In this document: in pieces, positions 1 to 7,385 of the stretch
How positions within the stretch are numbered: the stretch's first letter is position 1
Layout of the letters: every line of letters begins with the position of its first letter
Assembly (NCBI GenBank): GCA_031278965.1
Contig: JAITJJ010000198.1
Span: 1-27,166 of the forward strand
Length of the DNA stretch: 27,166 nt
From: Deferribacteraceae bacterium
Lineage (GTDB): Bacteria; Chrysiogenota; Deferribacteres; Deferribacterales; JAISNW01
Direction: 5' to 3'
The notes under the pieces: generated by a model
Database searches by the model: none
The model's input: only the letters and a program-made list of their open reading frames with translations
Told to the model about the DNA's origin: nothing
Made by a program: the position numbers and the translations under genes

Positions 1-781
1 TATAGCTGACGGAATCGCCTTTTTTATATTTTGCTGCGTGGACTATTTTTGATAAGATCGTCATGGCGGGCTTAATCCCCTTTATATCCGCCCCGCTCAC
101 ATACCCGTATAAAATAAGCCCGGGGCGTGTAAATTCATAGGTGTTTTTATATTTTGCAACGGCGGAGGAGTTATAAAGGCTGGCGCTGCGGATGCGGTAT
201 TTTTCTATAAACGCCTTAAAGCGGCGTTCCTGCCAAGCGGTATATTCTTCATCATCATCGCTTGATGAGAGGTGGCTCATCACATGCTCAACATTAAAGA
301 GTGGATAGCGGCTCAGAAAGTCATTATAATTAAAATTTGCGGGAAAACCGAGCCGCCCCATCCCCGTGTCAATTTTTAAGACTACAGACGCGCGTTCCCC
401 GTTCTTTTTTAAGAAGTCGTGATAGCTCTTTCCAATGTGGTCATTATATATATTTATGAGGAGGCGGCTTCTAAATATCTCCTCATAATATAAGGGATCA
501 GCATAGCCTAAAATAATAATATTTACCCTGCTCTTTATCTCCCGCCGCAAAGAGAGCCCTTCTGAAACGGTGGCGACGCCGAAATATGAAACCCCTGCGT
601 TAGATGCGGTAATGGCGGTTTCTTTTGCGCCGTGCCCATATCCGTCCGCCTTGACTATTGCTATTATATCGGAAGATGACAGCTCTTTTGCCAAGCGGAT
701 ATTTTCAGAGAGAACAGACGGGTTAATATTTGCATAGGTGGGGCGCAAAGCCTTTAAGAGAGCGCTATCCACTGCTTTCAC
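1..781 (-). CDS. alr: alanine racemase, partial (3' end lies beyond the window)
   Basis: Fold-type III PLP enzyme that interconverts L- and D-alanine, supplying D-alanine for peptidoglycan. Reading the minus strand from 781 gives about 260 uninterrupted residues. The PLP-lysine motif VKADGYGHG is at residues 43-51 (Lys44). It is followed by GVATVSEG, LKIDTGMGRLGF and FTRPGLILYGY, all in the family order. The family is usually about 370 residues, so the C-terminal domain with the catalytic Tyr is off the left edge. The start is GTG at 781 (or GTG at 772). Either start overlaps the end of prfB, by 17 or 8 bases, which suggests translational coupling. It is the last visible gene of the operon acetyltransferase-prfB-alr. 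Family assignment is firm; the exact start is not. Confidence 0.93.
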   Translation of the reverse strand, partial: MKAVDSALLKALRPTYANINPSVLSENIRLAKELSSSDIIAIVKADGYGHGAKETAITASNAGVSYFGVATVSEGLSLRREIKSRVNIIILGYADPLYYEEIFRSRLLINIYNDHIGKSYHDFLKKNGERASVVLKIDTGMGRLGFPANFNYNDFLSRYPLFNVEHVMSHLSSSDDDEEYTAWQERRFKAFIEKYRIRSASLYNSSAVAKYKNTYEFTRPGLILYGYVSGADIKGIKPAMTILSKIVHAAKYKKGDSVSY

Positions 782-1892
782 CTGCAGGTGACGCTATCCC
801 GGCGGAAAAAAGGAGATACGCCCTGATGAACTCTTGCAATTCCCCGTTCATAACCCCTTCCACATTTGATGTTTCATAGCGGCTTCTAAGATCTTTCACC
901 ATTTTATACGGGTGCATTACATAGCTGCGTATCTGGCTCCCCCATGCTATATCGGATTTAGCCGCCTCCAACTTCTCTCTTTCGCTGTTTAGCTTGCTCA
1001 TCTCAAATTCATAAAGCCTTGCCGACAATATTTTCATAGCGTGCGCCTTGTTTTTATGCTGACTGCGCTCCGTTTGAGAACTAGCTGCGATCCCTGTGGG
1101 GATATGGGTAATCCTTACAGCGGAATCGGTGGTGTTGACGTGCTGCCCGCCTGCTCCGGAAGAACGGTAAGTATCTATTCTAAGATCAGCTTCGTTTATC
1201 TCCACCTCCGGTTCATCCTCAATATCCGGCAAAACAAAGACGGAGGCAAAAGATGTATGGCGGCGGTTCTGGGAGTCAAACGGGGATATTCTGACAAGCC
1301 TGTGAACCCCCGACTCGCCTTTTAAGTAACCGTAGCTGTATTCGCCGATTATATTGAATACTACGCTCTTTATTCCCGCTTCCTCTCCATATAGGCAGTC
1401 CAAAAGTTCAAAGGAGAATCCGGATATTTCGGCATATCTGTTATACATCCTTAACAGCATATCTGCCCAATCATTGGCTTCGGTGCCCCCCGCTCCGGAA
1501 TGAACGGTTATTATGGCGTTATTTATATCATGCCTGCCGTTTAAGATTAGTGCAAGTTCAAAACTCTGCGCCAACTCTTCGGTTTTTTGGGCAAGTTCCT
1601 CAAGCTCACCGTAAACCCCTATTTCCCCCTCTTTATAAAGCTCCCTAAGCACAAGGAGGTCTTCCCCGTTCTGCTTGAGCTTATGCCAGCTCTCCAAAAA
1701 CTTTTTATGCTTTGCCTGCTCTTTAAGGAGGGTTTTAGATTCCTGTTTCAGCCAAAATTGGGGATCGGTAAGGGAGAGGGAATCTATATCCCCAATGCGC
1801 TTTATAAGCTCCTGTTCCTTCACTGCCGGAATAAAGCTCTCTGTGCGCCGTGAAATCTCGTTTATCTTTGATGAAAGCTCTTCGGGCTGCAT
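765..1892 (-). CDS. prfB: peptide chain release factor 2 (RF2)
   Basis: Class I release factor that reads UGA and UAA in the ribosomal A site and triggers peptidyl-tRNA hydrolysis. At 375 aa it is of normal RF2 length. The anticodon-like SPF tripeptide that defines RF2 (RF1 has PxT) is at residues 203-205. The peptidyl-transfer loop GGQ is at 248-250, within SSGAGGQHVNTTDSAVR. The N-terminal helical domain covers residues 1-110. The frame is open from its ATG at 1892 through the region where many bacteria have an in-frame UGA and a +1 programmed frameshift (around codon 25), so this gene lacks that autoregulation. It starts 2 bases after the stop of the upstream acetyltransferase and overlaps alr. 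Assignment is secure. Confidence 0.97.
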   Translation of the reverse strand: MQPEELSSKINEISRRTESFIPAVKEQELIKRIGDIDSLSLTDPQFWLKQESKTLLKEQAKHKKFLESWHKLKQNGEDLLVLRELYKEGEIGVYGELEELAQKTEELAQSFELALILNGRHDINNAIITVHSGAGGTEANDWADMLLRMYNRYAEISGFSFELLDCLYGEEAGIKSVVFNIIGEYSYGYLKGESGVHRLVRISPFDSQNRRHTSFASVFVLPDIEDEPEVEINEADLRIDTYRSSGAGGQHVNTTDSAVRITHIPTGIAASSQTERSQHKNKAHAMKILSARLYEFEMSKLNSEREKLEAAKSDIAWGSQIRSYVMHPYKMVKDLRSRYETSNVEGVMNGELQEFIRAYLLFSAGIASPAGESSG

Positions 1893-1894
1893 AT

Positions 1895-2362
1895 TTATAG
1901 ATGTATAATCATTGCTGTTTCATCGCAATCCGGGTATTTGAGGCATTTAAGACAATCCGTCCACATCTTTTTGGGAAGCTCATCCTTCGGCACTTCATTA
2001 AACCCCAAAGAGGCAAAGAATTTGGATTTATAGGTTAGGGTGAATACTCTCTTAAAACCAAGCTCCTTCGCCCATTCAAGCTGTTTCAATACCAAAAGTC
2101 TGCCTATCCCCTTATTTTGCATCTCTCGTTCTACTGCGAGGGAGCGGAGCTCCGCAATATCAAGCCATGTGGGGTGGAGGGCGCAGACGCCCGCAACCGC
2201 AGGAGAAGCCCCCGCATATTCACATACGCAAAACTCCATAAGCTTCTCCACCACATCGTTTAAGTTTAACATCAGCATATCGCCTTTAACCGCAAAAGTA
2301 TTAACCAGACTCTGTATCCTCTTGGCATCTGTGATAAGAGCCTTGCGTATAGTTGTATCCAT
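1895..2362 (-). CDS. GNAT N-acetyltransferase, ArgA-like (short N-acetylglutamate synthase type)
   Basis: GNAT-fold acetyltransferase that moves an acetyl group from acetyl-CoA to an amine. The acetyl-CoA loop is seen as MQNKGIGRLLV, with the preceding beta strand ELRSLAVE. The C-terminal tail KKMWTDCLKCLKYPDCDE, with its spaced cysteines, is typical of short stand-alone ArgA-like proteins that acetylate glutamate for arginine synthesis. An arginine role is therefore likely but inferred. ATG at 2362 follows a GGGGGG run, giving 155 aa; a TTG at 2374 would add four residues. The gene heads the leftward operon with prfB and alr. A promoter (TTACAA/ATATTA on the plus strand) lies just upstream, so the 5' leader would be very short. 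What else it could be: a GNAT acting on another amine. Confidence 0.82.
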   Translation of the reverse strand: MDTTIRKALITDAKRIQSLVNTFAVKGDMLMLNLNDVVEKLMEFCVCEYAGASPAVAGVCALHPTWLDIAELRSLAVEREMQNKGIGRLLVLKQLEWAKELGFKRVFTLTYKSKFFASLGFNEVPKDELPKKMWTDCLKCLKYPDCDETAMIIHL

Positions 2363-2380
2363 ATCCCCCCGCAAGGGATA

Positions 2381-2409
2381 ATATTAGAGAAAAGGAGAGT
2401 AAGTTACAA
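2381..2409 (-). promoter_or_regulatory. predicted promoter for acetyltransferase-prfB-alr
   Basis: On the minus strand, TTGTAA (2409-2404) and TAATAT (2386-2381) are separated by exactly 17 bases, matching sigma-70 spacing. Transcription would start near 2374, about 12 bases before the chosen ATG. Confidence 0.55.
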
Positions 2410-2487
2410 GGGAAATTTTTGAGTTTGAAATATGGGAAGCCCGCTCTTTGGAACAAAATCCCGTGTGAATATTTGCGGCATTATCAC

Positions 2488-2501
2488 AGGCTAATTAGCC
2501 T
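2488..2501. promoter_or_regulatory. 14-bp perfect palindrome, possible operator
   Basis: AGGCTAATTAGCCT is a perfect two-fold symmetric sequence. It lies between the divergent promoters of the acetyltransferase operon and eno, 27 bases before the eno -35 box. Its position and symmetry suit a dimeric regulator, but no cognate protein is identifiable. Confidence 0.4.
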
Positions 2502-2528
2502 CCGTCTCCCCTCTTTCGGTGAATTGTC

Positions 2529-2557
2529 TTGCATTTCTGCTTGGCACGCGCTATACT
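2529..2557 (+). promoter_or_regulatory. predicted promoter for eno operon
   Basis: TTGCAT (2529-2534) and TATACT (2552-2557) are spaced by 17 bases. This is a good sigma-70-type match about 50 bases before the eno start codon. Confidence 0.65.
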
Positions 2558-2605
2558 CACCTCACTTAAATAATGGTTTTTACCTTAATGGTATCGGAGG
2601 AATTT

Positions 2606-3904
2606 ATGCCTGAAATAATTGATGTTACAGCAAGTGAGATTATTGATTCAAGGGGTAACCCCACAATTGAGGTTGCAGTTACCATCGCCAGCGGTTTGGT
2701 AGGAAGAGCTTGTGTCCCCAGCGGCGCATCCACCGGCGAATTTGAAGCTGTTGAGCTTAGGGACGGCGATAAAAGCCGCTTCGGAGGCAAAGGGGTTTTG
2801 GCCGCCGTAAAAAATGTAAATACCGTTATTGCAGATGAAATAAGCGGGCTATGCGTTCTGGATCAGAAACTTATAGATGAAATAATGACCGATCTGGACG
2901 GCACCCCCAATAAGGCGAAACTTGGCGCCAATGCAATTCTGGGCGTTTCCATAGCCTGTGCCAAAGCCGCTGCCGAATATCAGGAAGTTCCCCTCTATCG
3001 CTATCTGGGAGGTCCGTTCTCCCACGTCCTTCCCGCCCCTATGATGAATATTGTAAACGGAGGAAAGCACGCCGACAATAATGTGGATATGCAGGAATTT
3101 ATGATAATGCCGCTCGGGGCGGATACTTTCCGTGAGGCGCTCCGTATGGGAGTTGAAACTTTTCACGCCCTCAAAGCCATTCTCCATGAAAAAGGGCTGA
3201 ATACGGCGGTTGGTGACGAGGGCGGCTTTGCGCCGAACCTTGCCACCAATGAGGAAGCGATTCAGGTCATCATAAAGGCGATAGAAAAAGCGGGTTATAA
3301 ACCCGGCGAGCAGATTATGATCGCAATGGATCCCGCATCCAGTGAATTTTATGATAACGGCAAATATAAGTTGCAAGCCGAAGCAAACCCGTTAAAATCC
3401 ACTGAGGAGATGATTGAATATTATTCATACCTTTCGGGCAAGTATCCGATCATATCCATTGAAGACGGTCTTCAGGAGGATGATTGGGACGGGTGGAAAA
3501 AACTGACGGACGCTCTGGGCACCAAAATTCAGCTTGTGGGGGACGATCTCTTTGTCACCAACACCAAACGCCTTCTCAAAGGGATACGTTCCGGCGTTGC
3601 AAACTCTATCCTAATAAAACTGAACCAGATCGGCACGATTACAGAAACCCTGGATGCCATTGAGAAAGCTAAACGCTCCGGATACACATGCGTTATATCC
3701 CACCGCTCAGGCGAAACTGAAGACACCACAATTGCAGACTTGGCGGTAGCGGTCAATGCGGGGCAGATAAAAACCGGCGCCCCCAGCAGAACCGACAGAG
3801 TGGCAAAGTATAACAGACTTCTCCGCATTGAAGACGAGCTATCTGAACAAGGGCTTTACGAAGGCTTTGCAGCGTTTTATAACCTAAAAAAATATGGAGA
3901 ATAA
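2606..3904 (+). CDS. eno: enolase (phosphopyruvate hydratase)
   Basis: Converts 2-phosphoglycerate to phosphoenolpyruvate in glycolysis and gluconeogenesis; cytosolic and Mg-dependent. Family motifs appear in order: SGASTGEFEA near residue 40, VNGGKHADNNVDMQEFMIMP around 155, VGDEGGFAPNL around 207, SIEDGL around 290, GDDLFVTN around 317, LIKLNQIGT around 340 and SHRSGETED around 370. The length from the ATG at 2606 is 432 aa, as expected. That start is preceded by GGAGG at 2596-2600. The frame is open further upstream to 2573, but those 11 codons are not part of the family and contain the ribosome binding site. It heads a three-gene operon and overlaps the next gene by 11 bases. Confidence 0.98.
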   Translation: MPEIIDVTASEIIDSRGNPTIEVAVTIASGLVGRACVPSGASTGEFEAVELRDGDKSRFGGKGVLAAVKNVNTVIADEISGLCVLDQKLIDEIMTDLDGTPNKAKLGANAILGVSIACAKAAAEYQEVPLYRYLGGPFSHVLPAPMMNIVNGGKHADNNVDMQEFMIMPLGADTFREALRMGVETFHALKAILHEKGLNTAVGDEGGFAPNLATNEEAIQVIIKAIEKAGYKPGEQIMIAMDPASSEFYDNGKYKLQAEANPLKSTEEMIEYYSYLSGKYPIISIEDGLQEDDWDGWKKLTDALGTKIQLVGDDLFVTNTKRLLKGIRSGVANSILIKLNQIGTITETLDAIEKAKRSGYTCVISHRSGETEDTTIADLAVAVNAGQIKTGAPSRTDRVAKYNRLLRIEDELSEQGLYEGFAAFYNLKKYGE

Positions 3905-4979
3905 ACTTGCGGAGCTTTTATGCGGCTATAGTCTGGAGCTTAAAAGAGACTATCTGGTGCTTATAAAGGGGGAGGCTTGCGCCATTCCTCTTATCCGCGC
4001 CTGCTACCGCAGAGTTTTAAAGTGCGGGGCGCATCCGTTGGTTCAGATAAACTATCCGGAGCAGAGCGCCGACTTTTTTAAGTTTGGCGCTCCCCATCAA
4101 TTTCAATATATCTCCGAGATTGACAATGTCCAGGCGGACACTCTAAATGCCCAAATAACCATCGATTCAACTTTTAATGCAAAACAGCTCACCGGTGCAA
4201 ACCCTGCTGATGTCGCCCTTTTGCAGAAGGTAAAAGGGGGGCTTAGGGAACGGATGTTTGAAAGAGAGGGGGAAGGCAGCTTCAAATGGATTATTGCCCC
4301 ATACCCAACCCACTCTATGGCGCAGGAAGCTGAAATGTCGCTTGAAAACTATTCGGAGTTTGTTTTTAAGGCTTGCAAACTCCACCTTGATGATCCTGTC
4401 AAGGCTTGGCAAGATGTGGGGTTCTTTCAGGAGCGGGTAAAAAATCTGCTGTCCGGCGGTTCACTCTTGCGGATAGTGGGCGAAAAAACCGATTTGACCG
4501 TTCACTTTTCCGGCAGGATCTGGCGCAACTCCTGCGGACACAGGAATATGCCTGACGGCGAGGTGTTTACAAGCCCGACATCCGCCGAAGGGAAGATCTT
4601 TTTTGATATTCCCGCAAATTACAGCGGGGTGGAAGCAAGCGGAGTTTATCTGGAGTTTAAGCAAGGGAGGGTTGTGAAGGCGGCGGCGCAAAAAGGCGAG
4701 GACTTTCTCCTGAAAATGCTTGATCTGGATGAAGGCGCAAGGTTTATCGGTGAAATTGCCTTCGGCTTAAACGATGATATCACCCGCCCCAGCAAAAATA
4801 TCTTGTTTGATGAAAAGATAGGCAAAACCATGCACCTGGCGGTGGGGGCAGCATATACGGAAGCGGGGGGCACAAACAGATCCGGCCTTCACTGGGATCT
4901 GATAAAAGATATGCGCAATGATGCATATGTGGAGCTTGACGGCAAAGTGATATACAGAGGCGGAGCTTTTATATTTTAA
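3894..4979 (+). CDS. M29-family aminopeptidase (AmpS/AmpT type)
   Basis: Two-metal aminopeptidase that removes N-terminal residues from peptides in the cytosol. The 361-aa length is slightly below the usual 370-410. The metal-binding set of family M29 is visible in order: the Glu in MPDGEVFTSP (about residue 222), the Glu in IGEIAFGLN, the His in KTMHLAVG, and the His and Asp in GLHWDLIKDM. The conserved G-AAYTEAGGTNRSGLHWD block precedes the last pair. The ATG at 3894 lies inside the end of eno, so translation is probably coupled. A SPOR-domain gene follows after 37 bases. Association with eno is not a known functional link. Assignment to M29 is confident; peptide preference is unknown. Confidence 0.9.
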   Translation: MENKLAELLCGYSLELKRDYLVLIKGEACAIPLIRACYRRVLKCGAHPLVQINYPEQSADFFKFGAPHQFQYISEIDNVQADTLNAQITIDSTFNAKQLTGANPADVALLQKVKGGLRERMFEREGEGSFKWIIAPYPTHSMAQEAEMSLENYSEFVFKACKLHLDDPVKAWQDVGFFQERVKNLLSGGSLLRIVGEKTDLTVHFSGRIWRNSCGHRNMPDGEVFTSPTSAEGKIFFDIPANYSGVEASGVYLEFKQGRVVKAAAQKGEDFLLKMLDLDEGARFIGEIAFGLNDDITRPSKNILFDEKIGKTMHLAVGAAYTEAGGTNRSGLHWDLIKDMRNDAYVELDGKVIYRGGAFIF

Positions 4980-5016
4980 CGTCTGCTGATTTTAGATATT
5001 TGTTAGAGGTTTTATA

Positions 5017-5712
5017 ATGGATAACGAAAATAGACCCGCTAAAAAAGGCGAATTTTTAATGATCGCTGTGGTGGTAATCCTTGCTTTCGGGCTTACCGTT
5101 ACTGGGGTGGTATATCTTGCAAAGTATCTTATAGGGGCGCCTCCGGCAAACCGACCGGTTGTTGCGCCCAAAGCGGATGAAGATCCGGTTGTCCGTTACA
5201 GTGTTGAACCTGATAATAACTCAACGGTGATAATCACGGATTCCGATGCCGCAAAAGACGGGGATAATCAAACATCCGTCTATTCTTCCGGCGGTTTTAG
5301 ACCGATAGGGATATTGCCAGCACCGTTCGCGCCCGCTCCTGAGCCTGTTCCGGCGGAGGAAACCCCGCCTGTTGCGGTGACTTCACCGCCAACCGCAACT
5401 CCGCCGGCCGCAACCACCTTGCCTGCACCCGCGGCGGCCGCCCTATCGCCCGCCCAGCTACCTGCACCTAATGCGGAGGGAAAATACCAGTTGCAACTCT
5501 TTGCTTTTTCAAATAAAGATACCGCGGATAGGGAGGCTGCAAAACTTAAAGGCGAATATCCGGATATATATGTGGTTCAAGCTGAGGTGCGCGGCGGGAT
5601 ATGGTATAGGGTGCGCTGCTGCCGCACCGGCAGCAGAAGTGAAGCCGAAAGAGTTCGCAGCGAGATAACGCTCAAACATAAAGAGATCCGCCCGGACATT
5701 ATTTCAAATTAG
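5017..5712 (+). CDS. single-pass membrane protein with C-terminal SPOR domain
   Basis: A protein of 231 aa with a short basic cytoplasmic N-terminus. One transmembrane helix spans residues 14-38 (MIAVVVILAFGLTVTGVVYL). A proline/alanine/threonine-rich periplasmic spacer of about 50 residues follows (roughly 100-150). The C-terminal SPOR domain, residues 152-229, begins GKYQLQLFAFSNKDTADREA. SPOR domains bind glycan strands stripped of stem peptides and place proteins at division sites, so an FtsN/DedD-like or envelope-remodelling role is inferred. The SPOR core has the expected surface pattern QLQLFAF...WYRVRCCRTGSRSEAERV. It is the last gene of the eno operon. No enzyme domain is seen. Confidence 0.85.
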   Translation: MDNENRPAKKGEFLMIAVVVILAFGLTVTGVVYLAKYLIGAPPANRPVVAPKADEDPVVRYSVEPDNNSTVIITDSDAAKDGDNQTSVYSSGGFRPIGILPAPFAPAPEPVPAEETPPVAVTSPPTATPPAATTLPAPAAAALSPAQLPAPNAEGKYQLQLFAFSNKDTADREAAKLKGEYPDIYVVQAEVRGGIWYRVRCCRTGSRSEAERVRSEITLKHKEIRPDIISN

Positions 5713-5731
5713 ATTATTGCGGGCATGTCTC

Positions 5732-5746
5732 CCTTCTAAACACTCT
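5732..5746. repeat. dispersed intergenic motif, copy 1
   Basis: CCTTCTAAACACTCT in the gap after the SPOR gene. Related strings occur at 7311-7325 (CTTTCTAAATACTCT) and 27113-27128 (GCTTTTAAAATACTCT), all in gaps. The longer context GCA-TGTCTC is shared with the third copy. This may be a remnant of a dispersed element; similarity is modest. Confidence 0.3.
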
Positions 5747-5859
5747 AAGAAGCCGCAAAAGCAGTCTATTTCAGATTGTCGAAAAAGAGTAAAGCTACGG
5801 GGTTCTAAAAATTTCCATTCCGTATGCAAAAAGTGGGGTAGGACGAGGATTTTTAAATA

Positions 5860-5888
5860 TTTACATATATCTCTCTCTGTGCTATATT
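5860..5888 (+). promoter_or_regulatory. predicted promoter for the small helical protein and htpX
   Basis: TTTACA (5860-5865) and TATATT (5883-5888) with a 17-base spacer, placing transcription start about 28 bases before the ATG at 5923. Confidence 0.6.
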
Positions 5889-5922
5889 CAATCCTACTCC
5901 GCAGGGCAGGAATTTTACTATA

Positions 5923-6255
5923 ATGCTGACAAATTTTGATCTGATCTGGCTTCATGTGAGGCAGTTAATTGACAAACTAATGGAGGAGGACGGAGGAAGT
6001 ATTGACGAGGAACTTTTCAGCACTTATTGCACGTCTTTTGAACAGCTTATTCAGGTAATAGAGTCAGAACCTGACAGCGTTACCGATGAGAAGTTGGATA
6101 TTGTTCGCCTATACCTTGCTTCCCTTGAAGAAAGGTATGGAGAGTTAAAAAAAGAGATTCAGAAAAAAATATCCGAAGAGCGTTTAAAAGCGCTGACGCT
6201 TTCAAAATACTCATCTGCGGGCGGAAAAGAGAATTTATTTAATAAAAAAACTTAA
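5923..6255 (+). CDS. small helical protein, possibly a FliT/FlgN-like flagellar chaperone
   Basis: A 110-aa acidic, probably all-helical cytosolic protein with no signal peptide. Two helical stretches are visible: about residues 5-50 (IWLHVRQLIDKLMEEDG onward) and 55-92 (heptad-like LEERYGELKKEIQKKISEER). The end, KYSSAGGKENLFNKKT, resembles the loose C-terminal tail of FliT/FlgN-type flagellar export chaperones. That resemblance is weak and the function is an inference. The start ATG at 5923 has a distant AGGA (about 11 bases). It has its own promoter and is followed after 14 bases by htpX, so the two are co-transcribed. The coding frame is supported by composition and operon position. Confidence 0.7.
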   Translation: MLTNFDLIWLHVRQLIDKLMEEDGGSIDEELFSTYCTSFEQLIQVIESEPDSVTDEKLDIVRLYLASLEERYGELKKEIQKKISEERLKALTLSKYSSAGGKENLFNKKT

Positions 6256-6269
6256 TTTGAGGAGATGTT

Positions 6270-7154
6270 ATGTTAAGGATTATTCTGTTTCTAGCCACAA
6301 ATTTGGCTATAATTCTGGTGGCAAGCATTACGCTTTCCCTGCTCGGCTTTCGCGGGTATCTGACGGAAAACGGAATAAATTTCAACGCTCTGCTGATCTT
6401 TTGTTTCGTTTTCGGCATGGCCGGTTCTTTCATCTCCCTTCTTTTATCTAAATTTTTGGCAAAAACATCCACCGGGACCAAACTAATAGATGATAATTCT
6501 AGGGATGCAAGGGAGATCATGGTTCTTCAAACCGTCCGCCAACTTGCAAAGCAAGCCGGAATCGGTATGCCCGATGTTGGGATTTTCCCGGCAAATCAGG
6601 CAAACGCCTTTGCCACGGGCTTCAATAAAAATCATGCCCTCGTTTCCATAAGCCAGGGGATGCTTAACCGCTATACCGACAGCGAGATTAAGGCGGTGTT
6701 AGCCCATGAGGTTTCGCATATCGCGAACGGGGATATGGTCACCATGACGCTTTTGCAAGGAGTTATCAATACCTTTGTAATGTTTCTGGCGCGGGTGATA
6801 GGCTATACGGCGGACAAGGCGATTTTTAAAAGCAAAAATACAGGACCTGGCTACTATATAGTTGTTTTTCTCTGCGAGATAATCTTATCTATCATTGCAT
6901 CCATTATAGTTATGTGGTTTTCCCGCGTCCGTGAATACAGCGCCGATAAAGGGGCGGCGCGTATGGCGGGAGCGCATTCAATGATCGCCGCTCTGGAGCA
7001 TCTGCAAAAAGAAAGCATGATGCCCAACGAGATGCCTAAGAGCTTAAACGCTTTTGCGATAGCAGAGGGGAAGCATAAAGGTTTCAGTTTGGCAAACCTC
7101 TTTATGAGCCACCCGCCCCTTGAAAAGAGGATAGAAGCCCTGCGGAGAGGATAG
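6270..7154 (+). CDS. htpX: HtpX-type membrane zinc metalloprotease (M48B)
   Basis: Inner-membrane heat-shock protease that degrades damaged or misfolded membrane proteins together with FtsH. Two N-terminal transmembrane helices cover about residues 4-25 and 38-60. The zinc motif HEVSH is at 146-150, followed by IANGD. Two further hydrophobic segments lie near 155-175 and 190-215. The third zinc ligand is expected in the REYSADKGAARMAG block, and the family-typical SHPPLEKRIEALRRG closes the protein. The 294 aa match the E. coli length (293). A clear GAGGAG at 6259-6264 supports the ATG at 6270. Downstream there is a GC-rich hairpin. Confidence 0.95.
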   Translation: MLRIILFLATNLAIILVASITLSLLGFRGYLTENGINFNALLIFCFVFGMAGSFISLLLSKFLAKTSTGTKLIDDNSRDAREIMVLQTVRQLAKQAGIGMPDVGIFPANQANAFATGFNKNHALVSISQGMLNRYTDSEIKAVLAHEVSHIANGDMVTMTLLQGVINTFVMFLARVIGYTADKAIFKSKNTGPGYYIVVFLCEIILSIIASIIVMWFSRVREYSADKGAARMAGAHSMIAALEHLQKESMMPNEMPKSLNAFAIAEGKHKGFSLANLFMSHPPLEKRIEALRRG

Positions 7155-7161
7155 ATATTAC

Positions 7162-7184
7162 GCCGCCTCATTAAAAGAGGCGGC
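7162..7184 (+). terminator. hairpin after htpX
   Basis: GCCGCCTC (7162-7169) and GAGGCGGC (7177-7184) pair perfectly over 8 bp with a 7-base AT loop, starting 8 bases after the htpX stop. There is no T-run after it, so it may slow rather than end transcription. A related half-copy occurs at 7327-7353. Confidence 0.45.
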
Positions 7185-7310
7185 CAAACTGTCGAAAACT
7201 TGCAAAACAGCTTACCGGCCTTAAACAATTCCGAATTTGCGCGGAGCGGGGTCTGCGCCCGCGTAGCGCATCACTATTTGGGGGAAAGCTGGAAAGGGGG
7301 GGGCTGCCTT

Positions 7311-7325
7311 CTTTCTAAATACTCT
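7311..7325. repeat. dispersed intergenic motif, copy 2
   Basis: CTTTCTAAATACTCT in the htpX/ABC-transporter gap, resembling copies at 5732-5746 and 27113-27128. This gap also shares the string TGTCGAAAA with the gap at 5713-5922. Confidence 0.3.
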
Positions 7326-7326
7326 G

Positions 7327-7353
7327 ACCGCCTCATTAATAAGAAGCGGCGGT
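7327..7353 (+). repeat. second GC-rich hairpin sharing CCGCCTCATTAA with 7163
   Basis: ACCGCC (7327-7332) pairs with GGCGGT (7348-7353). The 12-base string CCGCCTCATTAA in its left arm and loop is repeated at 7163-7174 apart from one base of left context. It overlaps the predicted promoter of the ABC operon, so it could affect its expression. Confidence 0.35.
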
Positions 7354-7364
7354 TCTGTTATAAA
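7336..7364 (+). promoter_or_regulatory. possible promoter for ABC importer operon
   Basis: TTAATA (7336-7341) and TATAAA (7359-7364), 17-base spacer. The -35 box is weak. No riboswitch consensus (TPP, SAM, cobalamin) is recognisable in the leader. Confidence 0.4.
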
Positions 7365-7385
7365 AACATCTGCGTATGAGGATTT

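Noticed and set aside
1820..1892. Programmed +1 frameshift in prfB
   Set aside because: No in-frame TGA or CTTTGA-type site in the first 40 codons; the frame is continuous.
2849..3376. 175-codon open frame antisense to eno
   Set aside because: Covered by conserved enolase motifs on the other strand; no family features.
7186..7385. TPP riboswitch upstream of the THI5/SsuA-like binding protein
   Set aside because: Looked for the CTGAGA and CTGATCTGGATAATGCCAGC-like core; neither is present.
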